Positions 44,260 to 53,619 of a DNA stretch of 64,000 bases are shown here, in pieces. The stretch covers positions 1-64,000 of the forward strand of contig JBGVRS010000066.1 in NCBI GenBank assembly GCA_045128635.1, in the 5' to 3' direction. Position numbers and translations under genes: made by a program. Numbering within the stretch: position 1 is the first letter of the stretch; the number at the start of each line of letters is the position of its first letter. Below the pieces are notes generated by a model. It was not told the origin of the DNA and ran no database searches. It saw only the letters and a list, made by a program, of their open reading frames with translations. The stretch is from HGM12587 sp045128635. Lineage in GTDB: Bacteria > Bacillota > Clostridia > Lachnospirales > Lachnospiraceae.

Positions 44260-45733
44260 GTAATGCCAAATAGCGAGTACATCTTCAAAATAGGTGTATC
44301 TAGGATAATAGAATTATCACTACAAAGTCCCAAAAGTTGAGTGCTAAACTTTTGGGACTGAACTACAGGCGGTTGGTCATGAAATCCCAAACAAGATCAG
44401 TTGAACAGCAGACACGATTGAGCGAATGGTTTGAATAAATCAGAGAATGTCAGTCAGATTTGTTTTCTTGAAGTTGCTGAACCGGAAGATTTAGAATCTT
44501 TAGTTTTAAAACAGTCAAAATGCAGAGGAAGAAACTAATTTGTCAGGCATTCCGGTTAAAAGTGTTGACCATTACATGTCAAATACTGAGCTGGAAGCTG
44601 GGGGTGGTTCCAATGGATGGAAACAGCTGCTGGATGACATTTCCAAAAGATATAACTTTGTACCAGCAAGTGTTGAAGGTGAAGAACATTATATCAGTGT
44701 ATATGCTAGCAAAGCTGATGGTCACATGATCAAAGTAGAGCATCCAAAAGGATTATTCATGGAAGTATGGTATCCCCTTCATTAGTCGCTGCAATCATTA
44801 ACGCAATATATGTCAATGAGGTACCGTTGTACCAACTAGAACAGGAATTCCAACGTTGTGGGCTGAAAATTATGGGACAAAAATGGCAAACTGGGGGCAG
44901 CTGTCTCGGAGAGGAATATTTGTCCGCTCTGTATGATTCTCTGCATAAAGCACTTTATTCCTATCATGTGATTCAGGCAGACGAGAACTCAGTGGTCGTA
45001 AACCATGATGGACGCAAAGCTGGATGAAAAAGTTATATGTGGATATACCGTTCGGAACACCTGTGCAAAGACAAACAGATCGTCTTATACGAATACAAAA
45101 TAAAACGGAAAGCGTCTCATACGAGAGAAGTCATGAAAGTCTACAATGGCATCTGCGTTATCGATGGTTATCAAATATACCATACGCTTGAAAAAGAACT
45201 TGAAAAACTGACCATTGCAAGCTACTGGATTACTACAGACATCGATTTAACGATGTACTGAATATGTTCAAAGAGGAATTTAGGAAAAACTCCGAATCAT
45301 TTCTGAACATGAAACAGATACAGACAATCTATCGTGAAGAAAACAAGCTGAATAATCTGTCTTTCGATGAACGCCTTAAACACCTATAAGCAATTGTAAA
45401 ATCTCTTGTGGATGTGTTTTTAGTGATGGAGATGTGCTTATAGATAAGCATCCGAAAGGGCTATCCGCGGTTTTTGTGTTGGAAAAAGAACAGGCAGATG
45501 ATTGACGCCATCAATGGCGCCAAAACATCCGCAATCATCTATAGCATTGTAGAAATTGCAAAAGCCAACAACCTGAAGCCATTTCAAAACACATGGATGA
45601 GACAGATTGTTCTTTCTTAAAATGTCTTCTGCCATGGTCAAAAAATCTGCCGGCAGAAATTCGTAAATCATAAACCGTGGTGGCTGCGAAAGCAACCACC
45701 TTAAAATGTTAAGGTACTTGCTATTTGGCGTTT
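44260..45733 (+). mobile_element. Decayed IS66-family element
   Basis: The left end is GTAATGCCAAATAGCGAG (44260 on) and the right end GTACTTGCTATTTGGCG (45714-45730), 15 of 16 core bases matching in inverse. Between them lie TnpC fragments in several phases: VDHYMSNTELEAGGGSNGWK (unusual N-terminal region), YVNEVPLYQLEQEFQRCGL, ADENSVVVNHDGRKAG, MWIYRSEHLCK, CVIDGYQIYHTLEKELEK and a C-terminal MIDAINGAKTSAIIYSIVE. Multiple stops and shifts make it inactive. AGTCCCAAAAGTT (44326-44338) and its exact mirror (44347-44359) form a hairpin near the left end. Confidence 0.75.
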
Positions 45734-45781
45734 GTTTTCATAATAAAAATCATGCAGATACTTCATTATATTAACAAAAAC

Positions 45782-45828
45782 TCCGACTATATTTATAAGA
45801 ATACATTTCACTTATAAATATAATCGGA
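45782..45828 (-). terminator. Terminator of the phage-lysozyme-like gene
   Basis: TCCGACTATATTTATAAG (45782-45799) pairs with CTTATAAATATAATCGGA (45811-45828) with one mismatch. On the minus strand the stem is followed by GTTTTTGTT. Confidence 0.8.
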
Positions 45829-45840
45829 ATTTATTATAAA

Positions 45841-46707
45841 TTATATTTTCAGAATACACGCATAATAAGATTCTGCATATCCTCTTCTTTTTGGTGTGTC
45901 AATATAATATTTACCATTATAAATATTAGATTCTTTTGAAAAACGATCTAATGTTAAATATGAAGACCCCTTGCAGGCAGTTTCAACATTTGCCCATGTA
46001 GAATAATTTTCACAACGTTCATATAACGCCGTAAAATAATCCGCGGCTTTTTTCACGGTATTAGTTGTTCCATTTTTAAACGCAGTGTAACATTTTCTTG
46101 CTGTAGAATCATAATAGTTACTATTAGAATCAAATTCTTCTAAAATGAACTGTGCCTGTGTAAAAATATTTGATTTTGATTGTGAAATATTTGTTGCGTA
46201 TTTCTCTAAATTCGTTTTTCGCTCACCCTGCCACTGGCAAATACCCACAGCTGTTGTGTTAGTCCAAGTAGGATTAAATTCACTTTCCGCATGAATATTT
46301 CCCATGATTCCTGCAATTGCATAATTGTTTAGCCCTGCATTTTTTAATGTCACATATACAGCTTGCTGATTTGTTGCAAATCGTTTATCAACCGGATTGA
46401 AGTACACACTATATTCTCCTCCGGTATAACTTCCACCATTATATTCTGCATCTAGCCATGTTAGAGTGTCTTGTCCAGCCGCTCCATCAACAGTCAGACC
46501 TTTCGAACTCTGAAAATTTTTAACTTGGGATTCTGTTCCAGAACCGAATTTTCCATCTGGAGTCCCGCAGTTAAAATTTATTGAATTTAATCTAGTCTGC
46601 ATTTTTTTGACACCTTCGCTATAACGAAGTAAATCATCCTTTTTGTAAAAGCCTTTTCCTTCCAATACTTCTTCATAAGTATATCTGGAATTATCATATG
46701 CTGCCAT
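45841..46707 (-). CDS. Leaderless peptidoglycan hydrolase: PG-binding plus phage-tail-lysozyme domain
   Basis: 288 residues, ATG behind AGGAGAAAAG. After about 30 residues (AYDNSRYTYEEVLEGKGFY) a PG_binding_1 module spans 33-88 (MQTRLNSINFNCGTPDGKFG, then VKNFQSSKGLTVDG). The C-terminal part from about 110 matches the phage tail lysozyme fold: AIAGIMGNIHAESEFNP with the catalytic-type glutamate, then GICQWQGERKTNLEKYA. There is no signal peptide. A related protein at 51504 has the same N-terminal plan with a different hydrolase. It may be released by lysis or by the UviB-like holin, or act as a toxin. Confidence 0.8.
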   Translation of the reverse strand: MAAYDNSRYTYEEVLEGKGFYKKDDLLRYSEGVKKMQTRLNSINFNCGTPDGKFGSGTESQVKNFQSSKGLTVDGAAGQDTLTWLDAEYNGGSYTGGEYSVYFNPVDKRFATNQQAVYVTLKNAGLNNYAIAGIMGNIHAESEFNPTWTNTTAVGICQWQGERKTNLEKYATNISQSKSNIFTQAQFILEEFDSNSNYYDSTARKCYTAFKNGTTNTVKKAADYFTALYERCENYSTWANVETACKGSSYLTLDRFSKESNIYNGKYYIDTPKRRGYAESYYACILKI

Positions 46708-46728
46708 AACTTTTCTCCTTATATTTAT

Positions 46729-46748
46729 ATTGAATTTGCAAATTCAAT
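46729..46748. promoter_or_regulatory. 20-bp perfect palindrome upstream of the lysozyme-like gene
   Basis: ATTGAATTTGCAAATTCAAT is self-complementary and lies 22 bp before the start codon on the minus strand, just beyond the ribosome site. It is well placed for a repressor or an mRNA hairpin. Confidence 0.6.
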
Positions 46749-46809
46749 TATTAAAGAGTATCTTAGCAACATTTTGTAAATACTAGTTACATTATTTTTT
46801 TATACATTT

Positions 46810-46836
46810 ACCTGAATTATCATGAATAATTCAGGT
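46810..46836. terminator. 11-bp perfect hairpin in the divergent spacer
   Basis: ACCTGAATTAT (46810-46820) pairs with ATAATTCAGGT (46826-46836). It lies about 100 bp upstream of the lysozyme-like gene. The rest of the 46708-47141 spacer has no recognisable gene. Confidence 0.4.
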
Positions 46837-47141
46837 TTAATTACATTTTATTTACATAAGTTTTATTGTTGCGAAGTAAAGAACTGTTGAATACTTTAAG
46901 TATTAGATATATAATTATTGGTATCAATTCAAGGTCGGAAAATGATTGGATGTAGAAAGATTTTTAGAAATTGTGTTTATATGCATAAGAGAGCCGATAT
47001 TTTTCTTTTAAAGACAATGACGAATAGTCTTAATTATAGGAAATAGTGAAATTACTGCAGAAAGAGGTGAACAGATTTGTTTGAATAAAGCAATTAGATG
47101 TTACTCATATGAAATTGGTTATTATTGAAAGGAAAATGGGA

Positions 47142-48098
47142 ATGAAGAGAAAAGGTATATTTATAATATGCAATATAATAGTCTTGGCAATAAGCTTTTG
47201 CTTTGGATGTGGACATAAACAATCTAAACAAGAAAAAAATTCAGAAGATAGAGTGCTTGAAGAAAAGTATCAAACAGATAGTGAAGGTAAAATAATCGTA
47301 CCAGAAGAAGAATTTATAAAACAGGGTGCAACGTTTAACATGAAGGAAGTAAGTCAGGAGACGACTGCAAATTTCTGCTGGACATATGAATTTGAAGATA
47401 GAGATTATGATGCAGATGGATTGTATGATGAGGTGTTTGTAACAAGGAATGAAGAGGGAACTATATATATTATACAGTTTGGGAATGGAGACGTTTTAAA
47501 TCTTGGACCGTTTGGGGAATATGATATAGGATTTTATATAGAATCTGCAGATATTGATCAGGATGGGGATTTAGAAATTTTATATTTAGGAAGTCATATG
47601 ACTGGTACAAAACCATGGAGTGAAATAATTATATCTAAAAAAGGAAATTCTGGGTATGAATTTATGGAAATGATGAAATGTTCAAATGTAGAAAGAAATT
47701 CTGAATGGAGTATAGGGACTGATTTATATGTAATTGATATAAATATAGAAGAAAGAAAAGTTACCATTGGTAATAATATGCTGAATATTTATAATGATTT
47801 TATAATTAATTCACCTAATGAATATGAGGAATCTATAGAAAATCAATTGGATTGTTTTAAAAGAGCTTATAACGATGAAATGAATCTAGGGGGAGAGGCA
47901 TGGACAGCAAGATTTCTTTATTTGAAAGATAAGGCAGTTTTAGAGATAAGAGTTCCAATTGAAATTTCCCATATGGAAAATTCTAAAAAAATAATTCCAT
48001 ATAGGGATGCAGTTGTTAGATACATATATGAAGAAGAAAAATGGGTTCCTATAGAAATTAATATTGTGGAAGGAGCACGACGAATATGGTGGAATTGA
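47142..48098 (+). CDS. Lipoprotein with aspartate-rich (VCBS-like) loop
   Basis: 318 residues from ATG 47142 behind AAAGGAA; ATG 47136 is an alternative. The signal peptide IFIICNIIVLAISFCFGC provides a lipobox cysteine near 23. An aspartate-rich DRDYDADGLYDEVFV and a second DIDQDGDLEILYLG resemble VCBS/FG-GAP calcium loops, as in the lipoprotein at 43042. No catalytic residues were recognised. It is followed by a decayed IS1182-like element. Confidence 0.65.
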   Translation: MKRKGIFIICNIIVLAISFCFGCGHKQSKQEKNSEDRVLEEKYQTDSEGKIIVPEEEFIKQGATFNMKEVSQETTANFCWTYEFEDRDYDADGLYDEVFVTRNEEGTIYIIQFGNGDVLNLGPFGEYDIGFYIESADIDQDGDLEILYLGSHMTGTKPWSEIIISKKGNSGYEFMEMMKCSNVERNSEWSIGTDLYVIDINIEERKVTIGNNMLNIYNDFIINSPNEYEESIENQLDCFKRAYNDEMNLGGEAWTARFLYLKDKAVLEIRVPIEISHMENSKKIIPYRDAVVRYIYEEEKWVPIEINIVEGARRIWWN

Positions 48099-48478
48099 TC
48101 GGATAATTTCTAAAAAGGGGCTGCCGTTTTGTAGATTTACAAATATTTTGGAAAATACAGTTTAGAGAAAGTTATCCTTTAAATATTGAGGGAGAGTACT
48201 GAAAAAGTAGATAACATCGTCTGGATTTGGTAAAACATAAATATCAAATATAGGCGGTGTTTTTTATGTTAGTTCAACAGCAAAAAAATGGTTTTAAGTC
48301 CGCAGATGGAAATATATGAATCAGTTGTTGGTAAGCGCCTTATAATCTGGCGGCTTGTTTAACATCTAAAAATTTCCCATAATAAATAGTGAGGATGCGA
48401 GCATTTCACTCCACTACTGATTGCCAGGATGTGAATTAGCGAGCATTTTACTTCACTTTATTATGGAGGTTACTATTT

Positions 48479-48880
48479 ATGCGTAGACCACGTACGTCAC
48501 CATCGGAACAGTATCGACTTGTTATGGATTGCCGACAAAGCGGACTATCAGATGCTCGGTGGTGTGAAGAAAACGACATTCAGCCAAGTACATTTTATAA
48601 CTGGGTAACCAGACTTCGTAAGAAAGGCTGCGAAATTCCAGCACCAGCAGGCCGTGATGATTTCCTTCCGGTAACTCATCAGGATGTTGTTAAAGTAGAT
48701 TTAGTTTCGGATGATTCTTTTATCGATGCTATTCCATCAAGAACGACATCACATCCGATTTCCGACTGCAGTTCAGGTTTAAAACTAGAATTAGCTGGTG
48801 CAAAACTAGAGATTTCAAACGATGTTAATCCGGAACTTTTAGTATCAGTCCTCCGTTTTCTTAGAGGTACTTCGTGTTAG
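48479..48880 (+). CDS. tnpA: IS66 accessory protein TnpA
   Basis: 133 residues, ATG behind GGAGG. A helix-turn-helix reading SPSEQYRLVMDCRQSGLSDA, then WCEENDIQPSTFYNW and VTRLRKKG, is the standard IS66 TnpA start. The rest is a variable linker. It overlaps tnpB by seven bases. It is thought to bind the IS ends or aid transposition. Confidence 0.88.
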   Translation: MRRPRTSPSEQYRLVMDCRQSGLSDARWCEENDIQPSTFYNWVTRLRKKGCEIPAPAGRDDFLPVTHQDVVKVDLVSDDSFIDAIPSRTTSHPISDCSSGLKLELAGAKLEISNDVNPELLVSVLRFLRGTSC

Positions 48881-49239
48881 GTGATATCTCACTCGTCGAT
48901 GAAATCTATATCGTTTGTGGTTATACCGACATGCGCAAGTCCATTGATGGGCTGTGTGCTTTGATAGAAAATGAACTACATATGGATCCACGACGTAGTG
49001 CACTTTATCTTTTCTGTGGAAGAAGAAACGATAGAATCAAAGCTTTGCTTTGGGAATCTGATGGTTTCGTTCTTCTTTACAAGAAACTTGCGGTAGAAGG
49101 AAGATATCGTTGGCCACGCAACCAATCAGAAGTACGTCCTTTAACCTGGAAACAATTCGATTGGCTTATGTCAGGTCTTGATATTGAGCAACCAAAGGCC
49201 ATTGGAAACAATTCAAATGCAGCTACGCTTTCTGCATAA
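48874..49239 (+). CDS. tnpB: IS66 accessory protein TnpB
   Basis: 121 residues, GTG start overlapping the end of tnpA. The family pattern is clear: IYIVCGYTDMRKSIDGLCAL, then LYLFCGRRNDRIKALLWESD, GFVLLYKKLAVEGRYRWP and WKQFDWLMSGL. The length is normal. It is essential for IS66 transposition, though its exact role is unknown. It is followed by tnpC after 128 bp. Confidence 0.92.
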   Translation: MLGDISLVDEIYIVCGYTDMRKSIDGLCALIENELHMDPRRSALYLFCGRRNDRIKALLWESDGFVLLYKKLAVEGRYRWPRNQSEVRPLTWKQFDWLMSGLDIEQPKAIGNNSNAATLSA

Positions 49240-49367
49240 ATCGTTAGTTCCTTGCACGATATCAGCATGCGGGAACTCTTGATTTTACTGGGTTTACTGG
49301 TGTGTTTTGGTTTTATATATGCCTCAAATCTGGTATAATAAAGGTACCAGATTTAAGGAGAAAAACA

Positions 49368-50964
49368 GTGGCTAGAGATACAAAGGACATCCAGTTACGT
49401 GAACTGAAGGACACTATCTCACAACTGAATACTACGATTGCAGCTCAGACACAGCTTATCGTTTCTTTACAGGAAACATTAAATGCGGCAAAAGAACGCG
49501 AAGCTGAACAGTCGAAACAAAATGCTGTCTTAAAAGAACAGATCGACTTTTTAACAAAGAAACTGTTCGGTAGTTCCAGTGAACGAAGAACAGATGATAT
49601 CGCTGGTCAGCTGAATCTTTTCAATGAAGCTGAATGTTACCAGAACGAAGAAACAACTGTGCCAGATATCGAAACCACTGTTAAGTCACATACACGCAGG
49701 GCAAAAACTACTTTAGAAGAAAAACTAAAAGGCATTCCTGTTGAAGAAGTCATTATGCGGTACCGATCTGGAACCTATTGGTAAAGAAACCATTCGTCAT
49801 GAAATCGAATACATTCCTGCACGTGTAAAAGTAAAAAAATATGTTAGTTTACACTATGGCTGTCCTGAATGCAAAGAAACTGACGAGACACATATTATAA
49901 AAGCTACAACTGAAAACAAACCATTGATGAAGCATTCTCTTGCATCTGCGTCATCTGTAGCATGGACCATGTATCAGAAGTATGCGAACAGCACACATTT
50001 TTATCGGCAAGAGAAAGACTGGAAGCAGTATGGCATTGAACTAAGCCGTTCTACACTTGCCAACTGGATTATTTATTGTTCATCTCATTACTTTGAAGCA
50101 ATGTATGAGTACTTCCATCGTAAACTTTTGGAAAGAGAGTTTTTGATGGCAGATGAAACCACAACTCAAGTATTAGATGAGCCAGGTCGTCGTCCACAGT
50201 CTAAATCATACATGTGGCTTTACCGTACCGGTGAAGATGGCAGACCAGTGATAATCCTTTATGGTTATTCAGAAACACGAGCCGGAGATAATGCAAAAAC
50301 ATTTCTGAAAGGCTTCAAAGGTTATCTGGAGTGTGATGGCTATCAGGGCTATAATAAGGTTCCTGATATTAAACGCTGTTCCTGTTGGGCGTATGTCAGA
50401 AGATACCTGATCGATGCCGTTCCAAAAGGCAAGCAGTATGATTACGGCAACCCAGCAGTGCAGGGTGTCCAGTATTGCAATAAACTCTTCGAATATGAAG
50501 ACTGGATCAACAAGAAACAAGTTTCATATGAAGAACGACACAAGCTCCGTCTCCAAAAGGAAAAACCAATCCTGGAGACTTTTTGGTCGTGGCTTGAATT
50601 ACAGAACCCAATCAAAAACTTGCGGATGGATAAAGCAATCAATTATATCAAGAATCGTCGCGATACATTGGAAACCTACCCGGAAGATGACCGCTGCAGT
50701 TTCTCAAACAACTTAGACGAAAATGCCATCCGTCCGTTCACAGTAGGTCGTAAAAACTGGCTGTTCAGCGAATCGCCAGATGGTGCAAAAGCCAGTGCTA
50801 CCGTTTACAGTATGGTAGAAATGGCAAAAGCACATGACCTTAACATTTATAAATACTTAAACTTCTTGCTGGAACAGCGACCATCCAAAGAGTGGACAGA
50901 TGACCAGCTCGAAAAACTTGCTCCATGGAGCAGCGAAGTGAAATCACTTTGCAACAATAACTAG
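49368..50964 (+). pseudogene. tnpC: IS66 transposase TnpC, broken by an internal deletion
   Basis: GTG 49368 behind AGGAG starts the coiled-coil N-terminus (ELKDTISQLNTTIAAQTQLI) and the KLFGSSSERR motif. After KGIPVEEVI the frame is lost: the zinc-binding segment expected before CGTDLEPIGKETIR is missing and the phase shifts. The rest is readable from about 49741 to the stop at 50964, with LMADETTTQVLD (first catalytic aspartate), LECDGYQGYNKV and the C-terminal NAIRPFTVGRKNWLF. Both parts are otherwise well preserved, so the break is recent. A programmed shift is unlikely because coding sequence is absent. Confidence 0.88.
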
Positions 50965-51344
50965 AGTAAACTTCTCACATCCTCGCAATCTTTGCCACGG
51001 ATGCGAGGATAATTATATAGAACGCCAGATTATAAGGCGCTTACAGTTGTTGCAAAAGATAATCTTCTTAGGAAAATCAAAGTTATATGCAGAAACAATT
51101 ATTTGCAGCACCCATAGCGAACAAATTCTCTTCCAAGAAAATGACTATTTTTAGGAACGATCCAAAGAGCGACATGAATATAGAAGCTATAAAACAGTGA
51201 GCTGAAAAATGTGCACGGTTATAATGTTGTAGTATCATCGGGTATTATAGTCATGGAAATGCAGGGAGCAACTACTATCTTTGCAGTAAATATAAAGAGA
51301 ATAATAAGGTTATTAAGTAAAAAACAGAATAAAGATACATAAAT

Positions 51345-51387
51345 AACGCCTCTAAAATGAATTTAAAAGGTTCACTTTAGAGGCGTT
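51345..51387. terminator. 12-bp perfect stem-loop
   Basis: AACGCCTCTAAA (51345-51356) pairs with TTTAGAGGCGTT (51376-51387). It lies between the IS1182-like tail and the SleB-like gene and can end transcripts from either side. It may belong to the IS1182-like right end. Confidence 0.6.
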
Positions 51388-51503
51388 GATTTTATAAGAG
51401 TTATCTTTACGGCATTTTTTCAGTGCAATCAGATTGAAGGGCAGGGGAATTGAGCGTGCATGTAGAATTTCCTCTTATAAAAGCTCCCGCTCAAAAATTT
51501 TGA

Positions 51504-52277
51504 TCACCCAATTTTAGTAGTTGAGTTATTGTAAAATTTGTTCCCAACTTCTTTTGGAATCTGCAAGTGATTATAGGTGTTGGAAGGGTATGAAAATCCT
51601 TTGCCAATATGGAAAAATCTTTTTCCTAAAGAGGAAGTTGGGCATTTTCCGTTAACTAAATCACGTGCTATACTTACACAATTTAACCAAGACTCACTAT
51701 ACTGATCAGGTCCTCGTGAGAGTTTTGTGTCGCTAGACGAACCTGTCATTACGGTGTACTGCTTAGGTGTATCATATACGACATTCTTCCAGGTACGAGT
51801 TTTATTAGCAGGGCAGAGACTGCCAAAACTGTACTGGGTATTGGTTTTTCGGTTATATATTTCGCGAGCAACCGCAGACTGTCCTTCTGAATATATACTG
51901 TCTTCACCATAAATTGTACGTGCTAATGCCTCTACGCTACTCATTGAAGATGCAGCTCCTGTAAGCTCAGCGTGTGTCAGTTCTCTTCCTAATAATTCAT
52001 CACTACTGTCAGGTGATACAATATCTAATTTCTTTAATGTGTTTTTTCCTGCACAACCGTCAGGATCGAGTGAATAAGCCTTTTGAAATGCAATTACTTG
52101 TGCCTTTGTATTTGAACCAAATTTACCATCTGCTTTGCCACAATTGAAGCCAGCACGATTTAGTTTAGTTTGTAAACGCTTTACACTTGGGCTTGCAGTT
52201 GAACTTCCATCCACTTTGAAAGAACCAGTAACAACACCATCTCGGATATTGTCGTATGTGTAGTCAATATTTGCCAT
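51504..52277 (-). CDS. Leaderless PG-binding plus SleB-type cell-wall hydrolase
   Basis: 257 residues, ATG behind GGAGG. The N-terminus has DYTYDNIRDGVV and a PG_binding_1 module at about 29-83 (VKRLQTKLNRAGFNCGKADG, VIAFQKAYSLDPDG), like the protein at 45841. From about 110 a SleB/Hydrolase_2 domain follows: VEALARTIYGEDSIYSEGQS with the catalytic-type glutamate, AVAREIYNR, and a C-terminal GKRFFHIG. There is no signal peptide. SleB enzymes act on spore cortex; here the fusion and missing leader suggest a different use. Confidence 0.8.
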   Translation of the reverse strand: MANIDYTYDNIRDGVVTGSFKVDGSSTASPSVKRLQTKLNRAGFNCGKADGKFGSNTKAQVIAFQKAYSLDPDGCAGKNTLKKLDIVSPDSSDELLGRELTHAELTGAASSMSSVEALARTIYGEDSIYSEGQSAVAREIYNRKTNTQYSFGSLCPANKTRTWKNVVYDTPKQYTVMTGSSSDTKLSRGPDQYSESWLNCVSIARDLVNGKCPTSSLGKRFFHIGKGFSYPSNTYNHLQIPKEVGNKFYNNSTTKIG

Positions 52278-52300
52278 TATTGGCCTCCTTTATTATTATT

Positions 52301-52314
52301 TATAACCGGTTATA
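52301..52314. promoter_or_regulatory. Palindrome upstream of the SleB-like gene
   Basis: TATAACCGGTTATA is a perfect 14-bp palindrome 24 bp before the start codon, outside the ribosome site. It may be an operator; its sequence differs from the one before the lysozyme-like gene. Confidence 0.45.
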
Positions 52315-52485
52315 TTTATAAGGAGTAAAAACATATTGAATTGTAAATCTAAAATGGAAGGATTGAGAATTATTAGAAAGAATTTTTTGGGTTTTCTACC
52401 ATAGTGCAAGCATTTGACTATTTGCTTAACTGTTATGAGAAAGACAGAGAATCTAGTTTTTTATAAATCTTACAATAAAATGAAA

Positions 52486-52547
52486 AATCGGAACAGTCAT
52501 TTTTGAAAATATGATTGTTCCGATTTAATGTGCGCCTTATGGCGCAC
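52486..52547. terminator. Two consecutive hairpins (bidirectional terminator)
   Basis: AATCGGAACAGTCAT (52486-52500) pairs with ATGATTGTTCCGATT (52511-52525) with one mismatch. GTGCGCC (52530-52536) pairs with GGCGCAC (52541-52547) around TTAT. They lie in a gene-poor stretch and probably end the old IS/intron transcripts. Confidence 0.55.
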
Positions 52548-52572
52548 GTCGCTAATGGGTGAAAATAGGGTA

Positions 52573-52618
52573 ATCAAAGTTTTTGAGGGGTTGTTCTTGT
52601 GAGGGACATTCATGAGGG
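52573..52618 (+). repeat. TGAGGG-type repeat cluster (copy 2)
   Basis: TCAAAGTTTTTGAGGGG, then TTCTTGTGAGGG, then TTCATGAGGGG, in the order and spacing of the cluster at 17500-17571 but otherwise diverged. It lies between the hairpins and the intron remnant. Confidence 0.45.
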
Positions 52619-52643
52619 GAGTAATTTAAATTATTTATTTAGT

Positions 52644-52930
52644 ATATGGAAGCAGTGAAAGTTGCCGAAAACCAAAGTGAAGAACCTAATAAAACTTGGT
52701 GTAGCTGAACACTATGCGGCTACGATTTCATATAGTCGCAAGAGGTACTGGTACATTAGTAACAATAAGGCTGTGAAATGGGCATTAAATAAAGAATGAT
52801 AAACAGTGACTTTTATGATTTAGCCACAGCCTATCAGTCAGTGCACGTCAACTAGTGAAAACGCCGTGTACCGAACGGTACGCATGTTAGTGAGAGAGGA
52901 GACGGTTAGCCACCGCCTCCTACTCTATTT
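52644..52930 (+). mobile_element. 3' end of a group II intron (maturase tail plus RNA domains V-VI)
   Basis: At 52647-52799 the frame WKQ-stop-KLPKTKVKNLIKLGVAEHY and SYSRKRYWYISNNKAVKWAL matches the C-terminal group II intron maturase motif (RRLRAxxWKQWKxxKTRxxNLxKLG). A stop lies inside. At 52861-52930 the sequence CCGTGTACCGAACGGTACGC, then GTGAGAGAGGAGACGGTTAG and CCGCCTCCTACTC matches the usual 3' end of bacterial group II introns. The rest of the intron is missing. The 52278-52643 stretch holds only hairpins and repeats. Confidence 0.8.
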
Positions 52931-53098
52931 GATAATCATTTTCTTGATTTAATGACATTGAGCAAATGAGCGGTCCATAGAAAAACAGGAAATAAGATTA
53001 AATATAATTGGTTGTAATTGCAGAGTATCTGATATACCATGAAATCTAATTACTCTTTTGAGTGTAATAATTAACCAAAGTTAATAATTCCAGTTGAT

Positions 53099-53551
53099 TT
53101 AGTAAGAACCATAACCGCGGAAAGTAACAGATTCTGAACCAGTGTTACTCTTTACGGTGCCTTTAAACTCAATTTTGTATTTACCTGAACCGCTTGATTT
53201 TAAATAACCGGTATATAAGATAGTAGGTCCTTTTAAATTAAGTGTTTCAGAATCAATTTTAACATAAGTTCCAGAAGATGAATATTTATATAATGTTGTG
53301 GTTCCAGAAACTGAGGTAACCGAAGAAATTCCGGAAATATTTAATTGATATTTAGTTTTAGTCGAACTAGGATAAACACCTATATCAGCAGATGAAACAT
53401 AGGTATATAAAGGAACAATGGTATCGGCATTTACATTCTGAATGGAAATTGGCATAGAATCATTTTGGGCCAATACCTGTAATGGTGAGATGGTAATGGC
53501 GGTTACAGTCATTACAGATAAAAAAAGGGTTAAAAATGTTTTGAATTTCAT
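53099..53551 (-). CDS. Small secreted protein of the XRE/ECF sigma operon
   Basis: 150 residues, ATG behind AGGAGAAG. Signal peptide about 1-28 (KTFLTLFLSVMTVTAITISP, cleavage near VLAQN). The mature part is a serine/threonine/glycine-rich beta protein (ISGISSVTSVSGTTTLYKYS, ending TFRGYGSY). It is the last gene after a sigma factor and an anti-sigma-like protein and is likely the product the operon serves. Structure or host target unknown. Confidence 0.7.
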   Translation of the reverse strand: MKFKTFLTLFLSVMTVTAITISPLQVLAQNDSMPISIQNVNADTIVPLYTYVSSADIGVYPSSTKTKYQLNISGISSVTSVSGTTTLYKYSSSGTYVKIDSETLNLKGPTILYTGYLKSSGSGKYKIEFKGTVKSNTGSESVTFRGYGSY

Positions 53552-53619
53552 AGTTGGTCTTCTCCTTTGAAAAAAATTTTATAAATATATAAACACCAAC
53601 TTGCCTTTTTTTCTACAAA

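Larger units (their letters stand above)
48331..51044 (+). mobile_element. IS66-family element with 22-bp perfect ends and 8-bp target duplication
   Basis: The left end is GTAAGCGCCTTATAATCTGG followed by CG (48331-48352), matched exactly in inverse at 51023-51044. The direct repeat AGTTGTTG flanks both sides (48323-48330 and 51045-51052), the 8-bp duplication typical of IS66. It is 2714 bp long and carries tnpA, tnpB and tnpC, but tnpC has an internal frame-breaking deletion, so the copy is probably not autonomous. Confidence 0.92.
48198..51424 (+). mobile_element. IS1182-like relic hosting the IS66 element
   Basis: The ends are ACTGAAAAA with GATAAC (48198-48215) and GTTATC with TTTTTTCAGT (51400-51424). 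The N-terminal transposase start is at 48266 (LVQQQKNGFKS, then QMEIYESVV after a shift), and the frame resumes beyond the IS66 as AKDNLLRKIKVICRNNYLQ. A C-terminal tail HGYNVVVSSGIIVMEMQGAT and NIKRIIRLLSKK lies at about 51219-51340. Most of the middle is missing, so this was already a deletion derivative when the IS66 landed in it. Confidence 0.65.

Noticed and set aside
45438..45695. 85-codon minus-strand ORF
   Set aside because: It is antisense to the C-terminal TnpC fragment of the decayed IS66 (MIDAINGAKTSAIIY), which explains the open frame.
49368..50964. Programmed frameshift in IS66 tnpC
   Set aside because: The zinc-binding coding segment is absent at the break, so this is a deletion and not a recoding site.
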